Shown piece by piece: positions 52,151 through 63,103 of a DNA stretch of 64,000 nt. The position numbers and the translations under genes are program-made. The DNA comes from Piscinibacter aquaticus. Its GTDB lineage: Bacteria; Pseudomonadota; Gammaproteobacteria; Burkholderiales; Burkholderiaceae_C. The stretch covers positions 1,674,001-1,738,000 of the forward strand of contig VOPW01000001.1 of assembly GCA_007994965.1 (NCBI GenBank), read 5' to 3'. A model generated the notes under the pieces. It had not been told where the DNA came from and ran no database searches. It saw nothing but the letters and a program-made list of their open reading frames with translations. Positions within the stretch are counted from its first letter, which is position 1. Each line of letters opens with the position of its first letter.

Positions 52151-53078
52151 CGCCGCGCCTCCTGCGCCTGCGCCCGGTAGCGGTTGAAGATGGCCAGCGG
52201 CACCAGGATCAGCAGCACCATCACGACGGCCACGGTGGAGGCCATCGGCCAGTCGTTGTTGCTGAAGAACTCGTCCCACAGCACACGGCCGATCATCAGC
52301 GTCTGCGGGCCACCGAGCAGCTCGGGAATCACGAACTCGCCGATGCAGGGAATGAACACCAGCATCGAGCCGGCGATGATGCCGGCCTTGGACAGCGGAA
52401 CGGTGATCTTCCAGAACGCCGTCCACGGAGTGGCGCCCAGATCGGCCGCGGCCTCGAGCAGGCGCAGGTCCATCTTCGCGAGGTTGCCGTATAGCGGCAG
52501 GATCATGAACGGCAGGTACGTGTAGACCATGCCGAGCACGAGCGAGAAGGGCGAGTTCATGAACTTGCCCAGCGCCGGGATCACGCCCATCGCCAGCAGC
52601 AGGTGATCGAGCTTCAGGAAGATCAGCAGATCGGCAACCCAGCCGTTCTTCGTCAGCAAGCCCTTCCAGGCATAGACGCGCAGCAGGAAGGAAGTCCAGA
52701 ACGGCAGCATCACCAGCATCAGCAGCGCAGGCTGGATGGTCGCCTTGGCGCGCGCCATGAAGTAGGCGAAGGGGTAGCCGATCAAGAGGCACAGCACCGT
52801 GGTGATGGCCGCGTACTTGATGCTCGAGAGGTAGGTCTTGAAGTAGAGGTCGTCCTGCGTGATGAAGACGTAGTTCGACAGCTTGACCGTCAGCGCGAGC
52901 ACGCCGTCGGTGAAGGTCAGCACGTCCTTGAAGACCACGCCCTCCATCTCCGAGACGCTGATCTTGAAGACGATCAGGAACGGCAGCAGGAAGAACACCA
53001 GCAGCCACAGGTAGGGCACGCCGATGACCGCGGTGCGTCCGCGGACCAGCCAGCGAGGAGGGCGCGCAGGGTCTTCAT
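52147..53078 (-). CDS. potH: polyamine ABC permease PotH-type, frame broken near start
   Basis: First permease. I extend to ATG 53078 (MKTLRALLAG) because one base restored at CCAGG near 53050 gives LVRGRTAVIGVPYLWLLVFF, the usual PotH opening. Six helices: WLLVFFLLPFLIVFKIS, AAITTVLCLLIGYPFAYFMA, LLMLVMLPFWTSFLLRVYAW. EAA loop LLEAAADLGATPWTAFWKIT. About 311 residues. Ends with RRYRA-like tail overlapping potI. Confidence 0.92.
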
Positions 53079-53085
53079 CAGGCTT

Positions 53086-54196
53086 TCACTGCGTCAGCAC
53101 GACCTGGGACTGGCGCGACCAGTGCGCCCACGCCTCGCTGCCCCAGGTGAGCTCGTGTTCCCGGTGGCGCTGGGTGTTGTTCTGGCTGATCTTCAGCACG
53201 CGCCCGCTGGGCAGCTCGAGGTGGTAGACGGTGTAGCTGCCGAAGTAGGAGAGGTTCTTCACCACGCCCTTGGCGCGGTTGAAGCCGTGCGCTTCGTCCT
53301 CGTCGCTCGGCGCGTGCGGCGACAGGTGGATCTTCTCGGGCCGCACGGCCACCGTCACCGGCATGCCCTGCGTGCCGGTGATGCCGTGGCCGACGTAGTG
53401 CTTGACGTCGGCGCAGTCGATCACGCAGTGGTCGGCCTCGTCTTCGGCCAGCGTGCCGTCCATCAGGTTGACGTTGCCGATGAAGTCGGCCACGAAGCGC
53501 GTGGCCGGCGTCTCGTAGATGTCGGCCGGCGGGCCGACCTGCAGCACCTTGCCCTCGCTCATGATCGCGATGCGCGAGGCCATGGTCATGGCCTCTTCCT
53601 GGTCGTGCGTGACCATCACGCAGGTCACGCCGACCTCCTCGATGATGTTGACCAGCTCGATCTGCGTTTCCTCGCGCAGCTTCTTGTCGAGCGCGCCCAG
53701 CGGCTCGTCGAGCAGCAGCAGCTGCGGCCGCTTGGCCAGCTGCGCGCCAGCGCCACGCGTTGTTGCTGGCCGCCGGAGAGCTGGTGCGGCTTGCGCTTGG
53801 CGAACTTGCCGAGCTGCACCAGCTTGAGCATCGCGTCGACGCGTTCGGCGATCTTGTCGGCTGCCATGCCGTCGCGCTTCAGCCCGAAAGCGATGTTCTC
53901 CGCCACCGAGAGGTGCGGGAAGAGCGCGTAGCTCTGGAACATCATGTTGATCGGCCGGTCGTAGGGCGCGCGGCCGGCGAGATCCATGCCGTCGAGCACG
54001 ATGCGCCCGCTGGTCGGCGTCTCGAAGCCCGCCAGCATGCGCAGCAGCGTCGTCTTGCCGCAGCCCGAGGAGCCGAGCAGCGCGAAGATCTCGCCTTTGG
54101 CGATGTCGATCGAGACGTGGTTGACCGCGACGGCACCGCCGCCGAAGTCCTTGACCACGTCCTGATCTGGAGAAACGCCGCCGCGCTCGAGCTCAC
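53086..54196 (-). CDS. potG: polyamine importer ATPase PotG-type, frame broken twice
   Basis: ABC ATPase. GTG start at 54196 (VSSSAAAFLQIQ), then DVVKDFGGGAVAVNHVSIDI. Walker A GSSGCGKTT, FQSYALFPHLSV, LSGGQQQRVALAR, LLLLDEPLGALD, VTHDQEEAMTMASRIAIM, and a TOBE tail (TVAVRPEKIHLSP). Breaks near 54163 (C lost from CCAGG) and 53738 (C lost from CCTGG). About 371 residues. It follows potF by one base. Confidence 0.92.
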
Positions 54197-54197
54197 G

Positions 54198-55320
54198 TCA
54201 CAGGCCCGTCTTGAAGCTGGTGTACAGGCGGGTCATGGTCCGGCGGATGTCGTTGGACAGCGCGTCGGGCGCCTGCATCTTCTTCATGTCGGCGTCGCTG
54301 AGGAACACCGTCGGGTTGCTCGCCACTTCCGGCTTGATGAACTTCCTCGATTCCTTGTTCGGGTTGGCGTAGAAGACCTTGTTGGTCAGGCTGGCGTGGA
54401 TCTCCGGGCGCAGGATGTAGTCGATGAACTTGTGCGCGTTGCCCGGGTGCGGTGCATCGGCCGGGATCACCATCACGTCGAAGAACAGGATGCCGCCGGT
54501 CTTGGGCACCAGCGCCTGGATGTTCTGGCCGGTCTTGCCTTCGATGGCGCTGGCGGGCGATGTTGATGTCACCCGACCAGCCGAGCGCCACGCAGATCGA
54601 GCCGTTGGCCATGTCGTTGATGTAGCCCGACGAGCTGAACAGCGTCACGTGCGGGCGGATCGACTTGAGCAGCGGCGCCACGCCGGCATAGTCGGCCTGG
54701 TTCTTCGAGTAGGCCGGCTTGCCCAGGTAGTGCAGGGCCGCGGGAATGACCTCGGTGGCCGAATCGAGGAAGCTCACGCCGCAGCCCTTGAGCTTGGAGA
54801 TGTACTCGGGCTTGAAGACGAGATCCCAGGCGTTCTCGGGCATCGGCATGTTGCCCAGCGCGGCCTTCACCTTGTCAACGTTGATGCCGACGGTGGTGTA
54901 GCCCCACAGCCAGTTGACCTGGAACTGGTTGCCCGGATCGAGCTTGGCCAGCTGCTCCTGCAGCGCCGGGTCGAGGTTCTTCAGGTTGGGGATCTTGCTC
55001 TTGTCGAGCTTCATCAGCAGGCCGCCGTCGGCCTGGATCTTGGCCCAGTACGACGAGGGCACGACGATGTCGTAGCCCGTCTTGCCCGCCACCAGCTTGG
55101 CGTGGACGATCTCGTTGTTGTCGAAGTTGTCGTAGCGGACCTTGATGCCGGTTTCCTTCTCGAAGTTCCGGATCGTGTCCTCGGCGATGTAGTCGGACCA
55201 GTTGTAGACGTTGAGCACCTTCTCCTCTTCCTGTGCCGCCGCCGGCGGGCCCCACAGCGCGGCCGTGGCGGCCAGCGTGGCCATGGTGATGGAGCTGAGG
55301 GCACTGAGCATCCGCTTCAT
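54198..55320 (-). CDS. potF: periplasmic putrescine-binding protein PotF-type, frame broken once
   Basis: Solute-binding protein. Signal peptide ALSSITMATLAATAALWGPPAAAQ, then LNVYNWSDYIAEDTIRNFEK, the PotD/PotF hallmark, YDIVVPSSYWAKIQ and WLWGYTTVGINVDKV. The break near 54556 (INIAR / ASAIEGKTGQ) is a GC-dinucleotide loss. About 374 residues. AAGGA before the ATG. Putrescine is the likely ligand, given the Puu enzymes around it. Confidence 0.93.
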
Positions 55321-55439
55321 GGTGGACTTCCTTGGTGTCGAGGTTTTCGAAAGGTCGAGGAACGGGGAAGAAAAAACAGCTGGCGCGCAGTCTAGCGAGG
55401 CACATGCACGGGGCGTTAGAGGCAAACCCCGTGCCACTT

Positions 55440-56835
55440 TCACATCCAGCCGCGCGCCTTGACGTCGGCCAGCGTCAGATCGAGACAGCGGCGGATCAGG
55501 CCGACCATCTCGTCGATCTGTTCGCGCGTGATCACCAGCGGCGGCGCGATGATCATGCGGTCGCCGACGGCGCGCATGATCAACCCGTTGCCGAAGCAAT
55601 GCCCGCGGCAGACCATGCCCACTTCGAGCGCGCTATCGAACAGAGTTCCCGAGGGCTTGTCCTTGACCAGCTGCAGCGCGCCCATCAGGCCGCAGGTCTG
55701 CGCTTCGCCGACCAGCGGGTGCTCGGCCAGCTCCGCATAACGCTGAGCCGTAGGGGCCGACGTCCTCGCGAACCCGCTCGACCAGGCCCTCGCGCTGGAT
55801 CAGCCGGATGTTGGCGATGGCGACCGCGCAGGCCACCGGGTGGCCGGAGTAGGTGTAGCCGTGGTTGAACTCGCCACCCTGGTCGATCAGCACGCGCGCG
55901 ACGCGCTCGCCGACCATCACGCCGCCCAGGGGGATGTAGCCCGAGGTCACGCCCTTGGCGAAGGTCATCAGGTCGGGCCTGGTGCCCATGGTCTCGCAGC
56001 CGAACCACTGGCCGGTTCGCCCGAAGCCGGTGATGACCTCGTCGCTGACGAGGAGGATGCCGTACTTGTCGCAGATCTTCTGGATCTCGCCCCAGTAGGT
56101 GGACGGCGGGATGATCACGCCGCCGGCGCCCTGGATTGGCTCGCCGATGAAGGCGGCGACCTTGTCGGCGCCGATCTCCCGGATCTTCGCCTCCAGCCAC
56201 GCCGCGGCGGTGCGGCCGAAGTCCTCGCGGGACTGCGAACGCCCCAGTTCGAACCAGAAGGGCTGCTCGATGTGCACGATATCGGGGATCGGCAGGCCCC
56301 CTTGTTCGTGCATGCCGCTCATGCCGCCCAGCGAGGCGCCGGCCATCGTCGAGCCGTGATAGGCGTTCTTGCGGCTGATGATCACCTTGCGCTGCGGCTG
56401 GCCGAGCACGTCCCAGTAGCGGCGCACCATGCGCACCACCGTGTCGTTGCCTTCCGAGCCCGAGCCGGAGAAGAACACATGCTGGAACTGCGGCGGCGTC
56501 ACCTCGGCCAGCAGCTCGGCCAGCCTGATCGCCGGCGGCGTCGCGGTCTGGAAGAAGCTGTTGTAGAAGGGCAGTTCCTTGAGCTGGCGGGTGGCTGCGT
56601 CGATCAGTTCCTGGCGGCCGTAGCCGACGTTGACGCACCACAGGCCCGACATCGCGTCGAGGATCTTCTTGCCGTCGCTGTCCCAGAGGTAGATGTTGTC
56701 GGCCTTGGTGATGACGCGCGAGCCCTTGTTGGCCGTGCCCTTGAAGTCGGTGAAGGGGTGCAGGTAGTGCGCCGCATCGGCGGCCTGCCATTCGGCGGTG
56801 GTACGGGTGTGCGGATGGTTGAGAACGGCGTTCAT
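55440..56835 (-). CDS. spuC: class III aminotransferase, putrescine/polyamine-pyruvate type (SpuC-like), frame broken once
   Basis: PLP aminotransferase likely converting putrescine to 4-aminobutanal with pyruvate. Start MNAVLNHPHTRTTAEWQA with GGAGAAGC upstream. HYLHPFTDFK, SGLWCVNVGYGR, FFSGSGSEGNDTVVRMVRRY, AYHGSTMAGASLGGM, DEVITGFGRTGQWF and the lysine in TFAKGVTSGYIPLGG. The break near 55749 loses two bases from CCTGG, restoring GPYLAQRYAELAEHPLVGEA. About 466 residues, close to SpuC. It offers a second route beside gamma-glutamylation. Confidence 0.9.
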
Positions 56836-56860
56836 GCGCTTCTCCAATCGTTCGTTCGGT

Positions 56861-58230
56861 TCAGACGTGGAGCAGGAGGTGCTCGCGTTCCCAGGGCGAG
56901 ATCACCTTCATGAACTCGCCGTACTCGGTGTCCTTGACCTCCGAGTACACGGTGATGAATTCCTTGCCCAGCACGTCGTGCAGGTCCTTCTCGTCGGCCA
57001 GCCAGCCGAGCGCTTCCGACAGCGAACGCGGCAGCTGGTACTCCGACAGGTACGCATCGCCCTTGCACTCGGGCGTGGGCTCGATGCGGTTCTTGATGCC
57101 GAGGTAGCCGCAGGCCAGCGTTGCAGCGAGCGCGACGTAGGGGTTGGCATCGGCGCCGATCACGCGGTTCTCGACCCGGCGGGCCGCTGGCGTGGCCACC
57201 GGCGAGCGGATGCCCACGGTGCGGTTGTCGGTGCCCCACTGGATGTTGATCGGCGCGGCCGTCGAGCGTGCCAGGCGCGACGGTAGCTGTTGACGTAGGG
57301 CGCGAACAGCGCCATCGCCGCCGGCGTGTACTTCTGCAGGCCGCCGATGTACCAGTAGAACTCCTTCGAGGGCGAGCCGTCGGGGTTGCTGAAGATGTTG
57401 CGGCCGCTGACCTCGTCGACGATGCTCTGGTGCACGTGCATCGCGCTGCCCGGCTCGCCGGCCATCGGCTTGGCCATGAAGGTGGCGTACATCTCGTGGC
57501 GCAACGCCGTCTCGCGGATGGTGCGCTTGAAGAAGAACACCTCGTCGGCCAGACCGAGCGGATGGTCGTGGAAGAAGTTGATCTCCATCTGGCCCGCGCC
57601 GACCTCGTGGATCAGCGTGTCGACGTTGAGTTCCATCTTCTCGCAGTAGGCGTAGATGTCCTCGAAGAGCGGGTCGAACTCGTTGACCGCGTCGATCGAG
57701 TAGGCCTGGCGCGAGGTCTCCGAGCGGCCGCTGCGGCCGCGCGGCGGGCGCAGCGGCGTGTTCGGGTCGGAGTTGCGCTCGATCAGGTAGAACTCCAGCT
57801 CGGGCGCGACCACCGGGCTCCAGCCCTCGGCGGCATAGAGATCACAGACATGGCGCAGCACCGAGCGCGGTGCGTAGGGGATCAGCTTGCCGTCGCGGTC
57901 GAAGCAGTCGTGCAGCACCTGTGCGGTCGGGTCTGTCGCCCAGGGCACGATGCGCACCGTGCTGGGGTCGGGGCGCAGGTGCATGTCGCGGTCGGTGGCG
58001 TGGATGACGTCGTAGTACGGGCCTTCCTCGGGGAACTCGCCCGTGACGCCGATCGCGACGATCGCCTCCGGCAGCCGCATGCCGCGGTCTTCGGTGAATT
58101 TCTCGCGCGGCAGGATCTTGCCGCGGGCCACACCGGTGAGATCGGGCACGAGGCACTCGATCTCGGTCACGCGGCGCTCGTTGAGCCACTGCTCCAGTTC
58201 GGCAAAGCCGAAATTCTTCTTGTCTACCAT
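56861..58230 (-). CDS. puuA: gamma-glutamylputrescine synthetase PuuA-type, frame broken once
   Basis: Glutamine-synthetase-fold ligase making gamma-glutamylputrescine. 457 residues from MVDKKNFGFAELEQWLNERR. VPDLTGVARGKILPREKF, APELEFYLIERN, EVGAGQMEINFFHDHPL, AMHVHQSIVDE, VNSYRR and GADANPYVALAAT fit the PuuA branch. The break near 57275, at a CCTGG, separates VNSYR from LARSTAAPINIQWG. Followed by spuC after 25 bases. Confidence 0.92.
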
Positions 58231-58329
58231 GGGTCACCTGAGGGTTGTTGCGCAGCGTCCGGCTCTTGGCCGGTGCGTCGCGAAGGGCTTGCCGCGGTGG
58301 CGGCGGGCGCGGTGTGCGCCAGGGGCAGG

Positions 58330-59117
58330 TCAGCGCGGTGGCTGAGGCGCCCGGGGTCGATCGCGGTAGGCACGGCAGGCATCCCCGAAGGCACGCAACA
58401 AGCGTACCGAGACCGGGTTGGAAGCCGCCTTCCACTCGGGATGCCACTGCACGCAGAGGTTGAAGCCGGTTGCACGCTCCACCGAGAAGGCCTCGACGAG
58501 GCCATCGGGCGCGCAGGCCTCGATGCGCAGGCCGTCGGCGAGGCGGTTGACGCCCTGGCCGTGCACCGAATTCACCTGGATCTGCCGCTCGGGCAGGATC
58601 CGTTCGAGCACGCCGCCGGATTGCACCTCGACGGGGTGCGCGAAGTCGTACATCTCTTCGGCCGATGCGTCGGCGCGGCCGCCGGCGCCGCGGTGGTCGT
58701 GCTGGCCTTCGACCTCGTGCACGGCTGGTGCAGCGAGCCGCCGAGCGCCACGTTGGTTTCCTGGAAGCCGCGGCAGATGGCGAACAGCGGGATGCCGCGT
58801 TCGACGATGCGGCGGATCATCGGCAGCGTCCAGTCGTCGCGCTCCGGGTCGAGCGGCAAGCTCGTGTCGTGCACCTCCTCGCCGAAGTGGCGCGGGTGCA
58901 CGTTCGAGGGCGAGCCGGTCAGCAGCACGCCGTGTGCCACGTCGAGCAGTTCGTCGATCTCGTCGGCATGCGCCACCGGCACGATCAGCGGCAGGCCGCC
59001 GGCCGGGCGCACCGCCTCGATGTACTTGCGGCCGGCCACGTGGAAGGGATGCTGGCCCAGCATGCGGTTGCACGAGGGCACCAGCACCACCGGCTTGGAC
59101 GTCGCGCTCGCGCTCAC
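58330..59117 (-). CDS. puuD: gamma-glutamyl-GABA hydrolase PuuD, frame broken once
   Basis: Class I glutamine-amidotransferase-like peptidase (C26) releasing GABA and glutamate. GTG start VSASATSKPVVLVPSCNRM. LLTGSPSNVHP, catalytic Cys in FAICRGFQETNVALGGSLHQ, and His in NLCVQWHPEWKA. The break near 58730 is a G lost from CCAGG; repair gives LHQAVHEVEGQHDHR. About 263 residues. The start overlaps the puuB stop (GTGA). Confidence 0.92.
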
Positions 59118-60436
59118 AGCAGATCCCTCAATCGGTAGTAGGCCATGCCGGCCACCAGCGCCGGCGTGCGCAGCAGCTTGCCGCCGGGGAAGGGGCGATG
59201 ACGGATGCGCGCGAAGGTGTCGAAGCGCTCGGCATCGCCCGCGATGGCCTCGGCCACGAGTTTGCCTGCGAGCCCGGTCAGCGCCAGGCCGTGGCCGGAG
59301 AAGCCCTGCAGGTAGTACACGTTCGCCCAGTCGCTGCGCTCGGGGCCGCTCAGCCGTTCCGACAGGCGGCCGAAGTCCGGCGCGCGGTTCATCGAGATGT
59401 CGACGAAGCCTCCCCAGGCGTACTCGACCTTCGTATTCTTCAGCTGCGGGAAGCTGCGTGCCATGCGCCGCTGCATGCTCGCCGCCGGGTTCATCGGCGT
59501 GGCGGTGCTGTAGCTGACCCGGCCGCCGTAGAGCATGCGGTGGTCGACCGTCGGGCGGAAATAGTCGAGCACGAAGTTGGTGTCGCAGACCGCCGAGCCG
59601 GACGGGATCAGCGACTCGATCAGCTTCGCATCGATGGGCTCCGAGGTGACGATGTAGGTGCCGACCGGCATCACGCGCGCTTCCAGAACCGGTGCGATGC
59701 CCTGCAGGTACACGTTACCCGCGAGCAGCACGTGCGAGGCACTGACGCTGCCCTGCGCCGTTCGCAGCCGCGCCACGCGGCCGGGCTGGATCGCCGTGAC
59801 GGCGGAATCCTCGTGGATTTTCACGCCCAGCGAGGCGGCCGCCGCGGCCAGCCCGAGGCTGTACTTGAGCGGGTGCAGGTGGCCGCTCTTCGGATCGTGG
59901 ATGCCGCTGTGAAAACGCGGGCTGGCGATCCAGTGCTGCATCTCCTGCGGTGAGATCCAGCGCGTCTCGTAGCCGTAGTCGCGCTGCATCTGGTCGTGCC
60001 AGCACGCAGCTCGCGGGCCTTGCGCTCGTTCACGGCCAGGCCCAGGTAGCCGCTGCGCCAATCGCAGTCGATGCCGAATCGCTCGCGCCGCTGGCCGATC
60101 AGGCGAAGCGCTTCCATGGTCATGTCCCAGACGCGGCGGGCATCGGCGCGGCCGAGCTGCGACTCGACCACCGAGTGGTCGCAGGCCGCCCGCGATCGCC
60201 TGCCCGCCGTTGCGGCCCGAGGCGCCCCAGCCCACCTGGCGCGCTTCCAGCACCACGACACGGTAGCCGCGATCGGCCAGTTCGATCGCCGCCGACAACC
60301 CGGCGAGACCACCACCGACGATGGCGACATCGGCATCGATGTTCGCCTCCAGCGCGGGGAAGCGCTGCCGACGCGGCGCCGTGGCCGCGTAGTAGGAGTT
60401 CTTCGTGAGTTCGAGGTCGGTCTTCAGCAGCGACAT
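59114..60436 (-). CDS. puuB: gamma-glutamylputrescine oxidase PuuB-type (FAD), two compensating breaks
   Basis: DAO-family flavoenzyme oxidising gamma-glutamylputrescine. About 441 residues. FAD site VAIVGGGLAGLSAAIELADRG, GWGASGRNGGQA, then (other frame, about 60193-60002) ACDHSVVESQLGRADARRVW and GIDCDWRSGYLGLAVNERKA, and back in frame at WHDQMQRDYGYETRW, ending YRLRDLL. The second break is a C lost from CCTGG. The end frame has FSGHGLALTGLAGKLVAEAI. PuuB, not the glycine oxidases, fits the neighbours. Confidence 0.9.
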   Translation of the reverse strand: MSLLKTDLELTKNSYYAATAPRRQRFPALEANIDADVAIVGGGLAGLSAAIELADRGYRVVVLEARQVGWGASGRNGGQAIAGGLRPLGGRVAARPRRCPPRLGHDHGSASPDRPAARAIRHRLRLAQRLPGPGRERAQGPRAACWHDQMQRDYGYETRWISPQEMQHWIASPRFHSGIHDPKSGHLHPLKYSLGLAAAAASLGVKIHEDSAVTAIQPGRVARLRTAQGSVSASHVLLAGNVYLQGIAPVLEARVMPVGTYIVTSEPIDAKLIESLIPSGSAVCDTNFVLDYFRPTVDHRMLYGGRVSYSTATPMNPAASMQRRMARSFPQLKNTKVEYAWGGFVDISMNRAPDFGRLSERLSGPERSDWANVYYLQGFSGHGLALTGLAGKLVAEAIAGDAERFDTFARIRHRPFPGGKLLRTPALVAGMAYYRLRDLL

Positions 60437-60446
60437 AAATGCTGGT

Positions 60447-60495
60447 CAGGCCGTTCGCCGGGCCGCCCCAAGGACGGCCTGCTCCCCCTCGGGGG
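60447..60495. repeat. REP-like hairpins between puuB and the omega-aminotransferase
   Basis: CAGGCCGT pairs with ACGGCCTG (60447-60481, 8-bp arms), followed by CCCCC-TC-GGGGG (60484-60495). The sequence after it, GACGCGAACGAAGTGAGCGC, is typical of repeat families in Burkholderiales intergenic gaps. Occupies most of an 89-base gap within the operon. Confidence 0.5.
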
Positions 60496-60525
60496 ACGCG
60501 AACGAAGTGAGCGCGGGGGCACCAT

Positions 60526-61886
60526 TCACACCGCCGTCTTCAGCACGTCGGCGAGCGTGCCAACGAGCTGGTCGATGTGCTGCTTCTCGATGATCAGCGG
60601 CGGCGAGAACGCGATCGTGTCGCCGGTGGTGCGGATCAGCACACCACGCTGCCAGCACTCGAGGAAGATGTCGAAGGCGCGCTTGCCCGGCTGGCCCGGA
60701 ATGGACTCCAGCTCGACGCCGCCCACCAGGCCGATGTTGCGCACGTCGATCACGTGGCGGGCACCCTTCAGCGAGTGCAGCGCATTCTCGAAGTAGGACC
60801 CGATCTCGCGGGCGCGGGTCAGCAGGCCCTCGTCGGCGTAGGTGTCCAGCGTGCCCAGCGCCGCGGCACAGGCCAGCGGGTGCGCCGAATAGGTGTAGCC
60901 GTGGGTGAACTCGATCAGGTGCTCCGGCCCGGTCATGAAGACGTCGTGAATCTGCTGCTTGCAGAACACCGCGCCCATCGGCACGCAGCCGTTGCTGATG
61001 CCCTTGGCCACCGTCATCAGGTCGGGCGTCACGCCGAAATGCTGAGCGGCGAACGGCGAGCCGAGGCGGCCGAAACCGGTGATGACCTCGTCGAAGATCA
61101 GCAGGATGCCGTGCTTGTCGCAGATGGCGCGAAGCCGCTCGAGGTAGCCCTTGGGCGGCAGCAGCACGCCGGTGGAGCCGGCCACCGGCTCGACGATCAC
61201 CGCGGCGATGGTCGAGGCGTCGTGCAGCGCCACCATGCGCTCGAGATCGTCGGCGAGTTCAGCGCCGTGCTCGGGCACGCCGCGCGAGTAGGCGTTGCGC
61301 GCCAGTCGTGCGTGTGGCGCAGGTGGTCGACGCCGCCCAGGCCGGTGCCGAACAGCTTGCGGTTGCCGACGATGCCGCCGACCGAGATGCCGCCGAAGTT
61401 GACGCCGTGGTAGCCGCGCTCGCGGCCGATCAGCCGGGTGCGCGTGCCTTCGCCGCGGGCGCGGTGGTAGGCGATGGCCATCTTCAGCGCGGTGTCCACC
61501 GATTCCGAGCCGGAGTTGGTGAAGAACACCTTGTTCAGGCCGGCGGGCGTGAGCTGAACGAGGCGCTCGGCAAGCTCGAAGGCCTTCGGGTGCGCCATGT
61601 TGAAGGGCGGTGCGTAGTCGAGCTCGGCGGCCTGATCGGCGATGGCCTTGACGATCTTCGGGCGCGCATGGCCGGCATTGACACACCACAGGCCGGCGAT
61701 GCCATCGAGGATCTGGCGGCCCTCGGGCGTCCAGAAGTGCATGTCCTTGGCCTTGGCCAGGAGGCGCGGTGCCTTCTTGAACTGGCGGTTGGCCGTGAAC
61801 GGCATCCAGTACGCATCCATCGAATGCGGGTGCGCCGAGCCTTCCTGGGCAACCGCCAGCACGGCGGGATCGATGGCTTTGTTCAT
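60526..61886 (-). CDS. omega-amino acid-pyruvate aminotransferase (BauA-like), frame broken once
   Basis: Class III aminotransferase, about 454 residues. Start MNKAIDPAVLAVAQEGSAHP with CAGGAG upstream. MDAYWMPFTANRQFKKAPRL, typical of beta-alanine-pyruvate transaminases, then FFTNSGSESVDTALKMA, GYHGVNFGGISVGG, DEVITGFGRLG and the lysine in TVAKGISNGCVPMG. The break near 61306 is a C lost from CCTGG (HTHDLARNAYSRG restored). Likely acts on beta-alanine or a polyamine-derived omega-amine. First gene of the island's leftward operon. Confidence 0.88.
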
Positions 61887-62049
61887 GGCGGCGCGCTCCT
61901 GGAATCCGGTGTTCTCGATGCCGTCGAGTGTGCAATCGAGCACGAAGCGAGTCTAGAGAAACCCCGGCGCAATGTGCTTGCGCAATGACGCTGGGTTGAC
62001 CCTCGTCGCTGCAATATCATTCGAACAAACAACCGCGCCACCGCATCCA

Positions 62050-62529
62050 ATGCGAAACAAAGCCTCGGACGTGCAACTGGATTCGATCGACCGGACCATT
62101 CTGGAGGTGCTTCAACAAGAGGGCCGGATCTCCAACCAGGAGCTGGCGCAGCGCGTGCACCTCTCGCCCTCTGCCTGCCTGCGTCGGGTCAAGGCGCTGG
62201 AGGATGCGGGCGTCATCGCGCAGTACGTGGCGCTGCTCAACGCCAAGGCCGTGGGCAAGCACGGCATCAGCTACACCATCCTCAACCTGGAGAGCATGAG
62301 CACGCCGCTGCTCGAGGCCTTCGAGCAGGCCGTGCGCGACACGCCGGAGATCCTCGATTGCTTCTACGTGGCCGGCGAGAACGACTACCTGATCCGCTTC
62401 ACCTACCGCGACGCCGAGGACCTGGAGCGATTCCACTCGCAGGTGCTGATGCACCTGCCCGGCGTGGCACGCTCGAACTCGATGCTGGTGCTGCGCACCG
62501 TCAAGAAGACGACGGCTCTGCCGCTGTGA
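62050..62529 (+). CDS. Lrp/AsnC-family transcriptional regulator
   Basis: 159 residues, intact. MRNKASDVQLDSIDRTILEV, winged HTH ISNQELAQRVHLSPSACLRR, then the RAM ligand domain (TPEILDCFYVAGENDYLIRF). An upstream start at 61972 has no support. It is divergent from the aminotransferase operon with a 163-base gap, so it is a likely local regulator of polyamine or amino-acid genes. The gap carries repeated TGCAAT/GCGCAATG motifs (61931, 61968, 61980, 62012). Confidence 0.9.
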   Translation: MRNKASDVQLDSIDRTILEVLQQEGRISNQELAQRVHLSPSACLRRVKALEDAGVIAQYVALLNAKAVGKHGISYTILNLESMSTPLLEAFEQAVRDTPEILDCFYVAGENDYLIRFTYRDAEDLERFHSQVLMHLPGVARSNSMLVLRTVKKTTALPL

Positions 62530-63036
62530 ACTTCAGCGGCGGCAGCGTGGCGCGGCGGCGCGCCAGCTTCGCGGCCATCGCCTTGGCCTCGGGGTAGATG
62601 ATCGATTCCTCGAGCTGGATGTGCTCGCGGCAGAGCTCGAGGAAGACCTCGATGCCGTGTCGAAGCTCGTCGGGGTCGTACCAGCTGTAGCCGGCGGCGA
62701 TGGCGCGCAGCTGCGGCGCGATCGCCAGCCAGTCTTCCTCGATCCAGCCGTGGTCCTGCTGCAGCATGCGCACGGTGGCCACCAGGGCTTCGTCACTGGA
62801 GGCGAGCAGGGCGGGGAAGACCTTGGCCTCTTCCTCCTGGTGGTGCGCCTGCGAGTTCTCGGAGAAGAACGACTCGATCTGCCGCGCTTCCTGCTGCGCA
62901 TGCCCATCGACGCCCTCGTCGGCGGGTGATCGAACAGCGCGGCGAGCCGGTCGAGGTGCGCCGCGATCTGCTGGTGGCAAGCGTCGAGCGCCTTGAAGTC
63001 GGTGCCGCCGGGGTTGAACTTCAGGACCGATCCCAT
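62501..63036 (-). CDS. hemerythrin-domain protein, frame broken once
   Basis: Di-iron-binding four-helix protein of about 179 residues from MGSVLKFNPGGTDFKALDACHQ. Ligand pattern: CHQQIAAHLDRL, HHQEEEAKVFP (HxxxE), QQDHGWIEEDWL and EHIQLEESIIYP (HxxxE). The break near 62928 joins LFDH to ADEGVDGHAQQEARQ. The gene converges on the Lrp gene and overlaps its 3' end by 29 bases. Role unproven; family members bind oxygen, iron or NO. Confidence 0.85.
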
Positions 63037-63103
63037 GGAACCTCCGCAAGGTGTTGGATGGGTTCCATTCTTGGCCGTGCTGCACTGCAGCAGTTGCGTC
63101 AGG

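Noticed and set aside
57268..59517. 749-residue plus-strand open frame over puuA and puuD
   Set aside because: Antisense shadow with no domain character; minus-strand genes are well supported.
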